From Marinomonas communis (GTDB lineage Bacteria > Pseudomonadota > Gammaproteobacteria > Pseudomonadales > Marinomonadaceae), in assembly GCF_004363305.1 (NCBI RefSeq), contig NZ_SNZA01000001.1:398902-462901 (forward strand): a DNA stretch of 64,000 nucleotides, in the 5' to 3' direction. The notes beneath the pieces are model-generated. The model made no database searches. It was not told the origin of the DNA and saw nothing but the letters and a program-made list of their open reading frames with translations. Of this stretch, positions 63,854 to 64,000 are shown one piece after another. Each line of letters begins with the position of its first letter. Position 1 is the first letter of the stretch. Position numbers and translations under genes: made by a program.

Positions 63854-64000
63854 ATGCTTAGCAATATTCGCATTGTACTGATCAATACCTTCCATCCTGG
63901 CAACATCGGCGCTATTGCACGCGCTATGAAAAACATGGGCTTAAGTAACCTGTATTTGGTTGATCCAAATGACTACCCATCAGAAGAAGCAACAAGCCGT
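63854..64000 (+). CDS. trmJ: tRNA/rRNA 2'-O-methyltransferase TrmJ (3'-truncated)
   Basis: The first 49 codons are in the window: [19 protein letters not shown], then [17 protein letters not shown]. This is the SpoU-family TrmJ start, which 2'-O-methylates position 32 of tRNAs. The gene runs past the right edge. It lies 28 bp after the J-domain gene. TrmJ is usually followed by suhB or cysE-type genes; that cannot be seen. Confidence 0.9.
   Translation, partial: MLSNIRIVLINTFHPGNIGAIARAMKNMGLSNLYLVDPNDYPSEEATSR

Overview
The window looks like a chromosomal core segment of a marine gammaproteobacterium of the Oceanospirillales, most like Marinomonas. This rests on moderate to low GC, pseudomonad-like gene blocks (topA beside a DUF6586-type gene and lexA; lpxH/ppiB and glnS/cysS close together; prmB-aroC), AcnB, MiaE, SelO and RhlB of gammaproteobacterial type, and short intergenic distances. 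No rRNA, tRNA, CRISPR array, insertion sequence or prophage was seen. The first gene (MAPEG family) and the last (trmJ) are cut by the window edges.

Layout. 0-5.5 kb: an accessory stretch with a lone GvpU-like gene, a yybP-ykoY-type (Mn2+) riboswitch before a CaCA cation exporter, MscS, a VTT-domain membrane protein, a small Cys-rich secreted protein with a DUF411 protein, and a ribosome hibernation factor. 5.5-10.8 kb: acnB, a membrane-anchored pseudokinase/FGE-sulfatase fusion, and miaE. 10.9-19.3 kb: lpxH-ppiB, queE and queC (7-deazaguanine synthesis), a MarR-GNAT regulator with azlCD (amino-acid export) behind a paired operator, then glnS-cysS. 19.4-30.4 kb: uspA-like gene, two unknown membrane proteins, topA and two small partners, lexA and dinG sharing two perfect SOS boxes, rhlB, selO. 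30.4-39.1 kb: gpsA, DUF4389, sixA, an alpha/beta hydrolase, DUF4892, an RssA-like patatin, a KfrA-like DNA-binding protein with a possible operator, prmB-aroC, yjjX-yjjG. 39.1-40 kb: a mostly non-coding stretch ending in two coupled micro-ORFs and a DUF1127 gene. 40-47.3 kb: an HEXXH CLCA_X protein, an MFS efflux pump, a metal operon (merR-copA-23-aa membrane peptide-HMA-like protein), an AEC transporter and a second DUF411 protein. 47.4-53.8 kb: pyrC, a hairpin-rich REP-like spacer, deaD, an AI-2E family permease, sbcB, a YchJ-like SEC-C protein. 53.9-58.3 kb: a three-gene signalling operon (periplasmic molybdopterin-domain-like protein, hybrid histidine kinase with HPt, REC-HD-GYP phosphodiesterase). 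58.5-64 kb: aroA, a solitary tyrosine recombinase, moaCDE, a membrane J-domain/SH3 protein, and the start of trmJ.

Themes. Metal handling recurs: the Mn riboswitch/exporter, two DUF411 genes, and the merR-copA operon. The best candidates for something poorly described are the pseudokinase-TM-FGE fusion, the periplasmic sensor/hybrid kinase/HD-GYP operon, the 23-aa peptide in the metal operon, the lone GvpU gene, and the coupled micro-ORFs before the DUF1127 gene. All family calls come from reading motifs and layout by eye; no database search was run.
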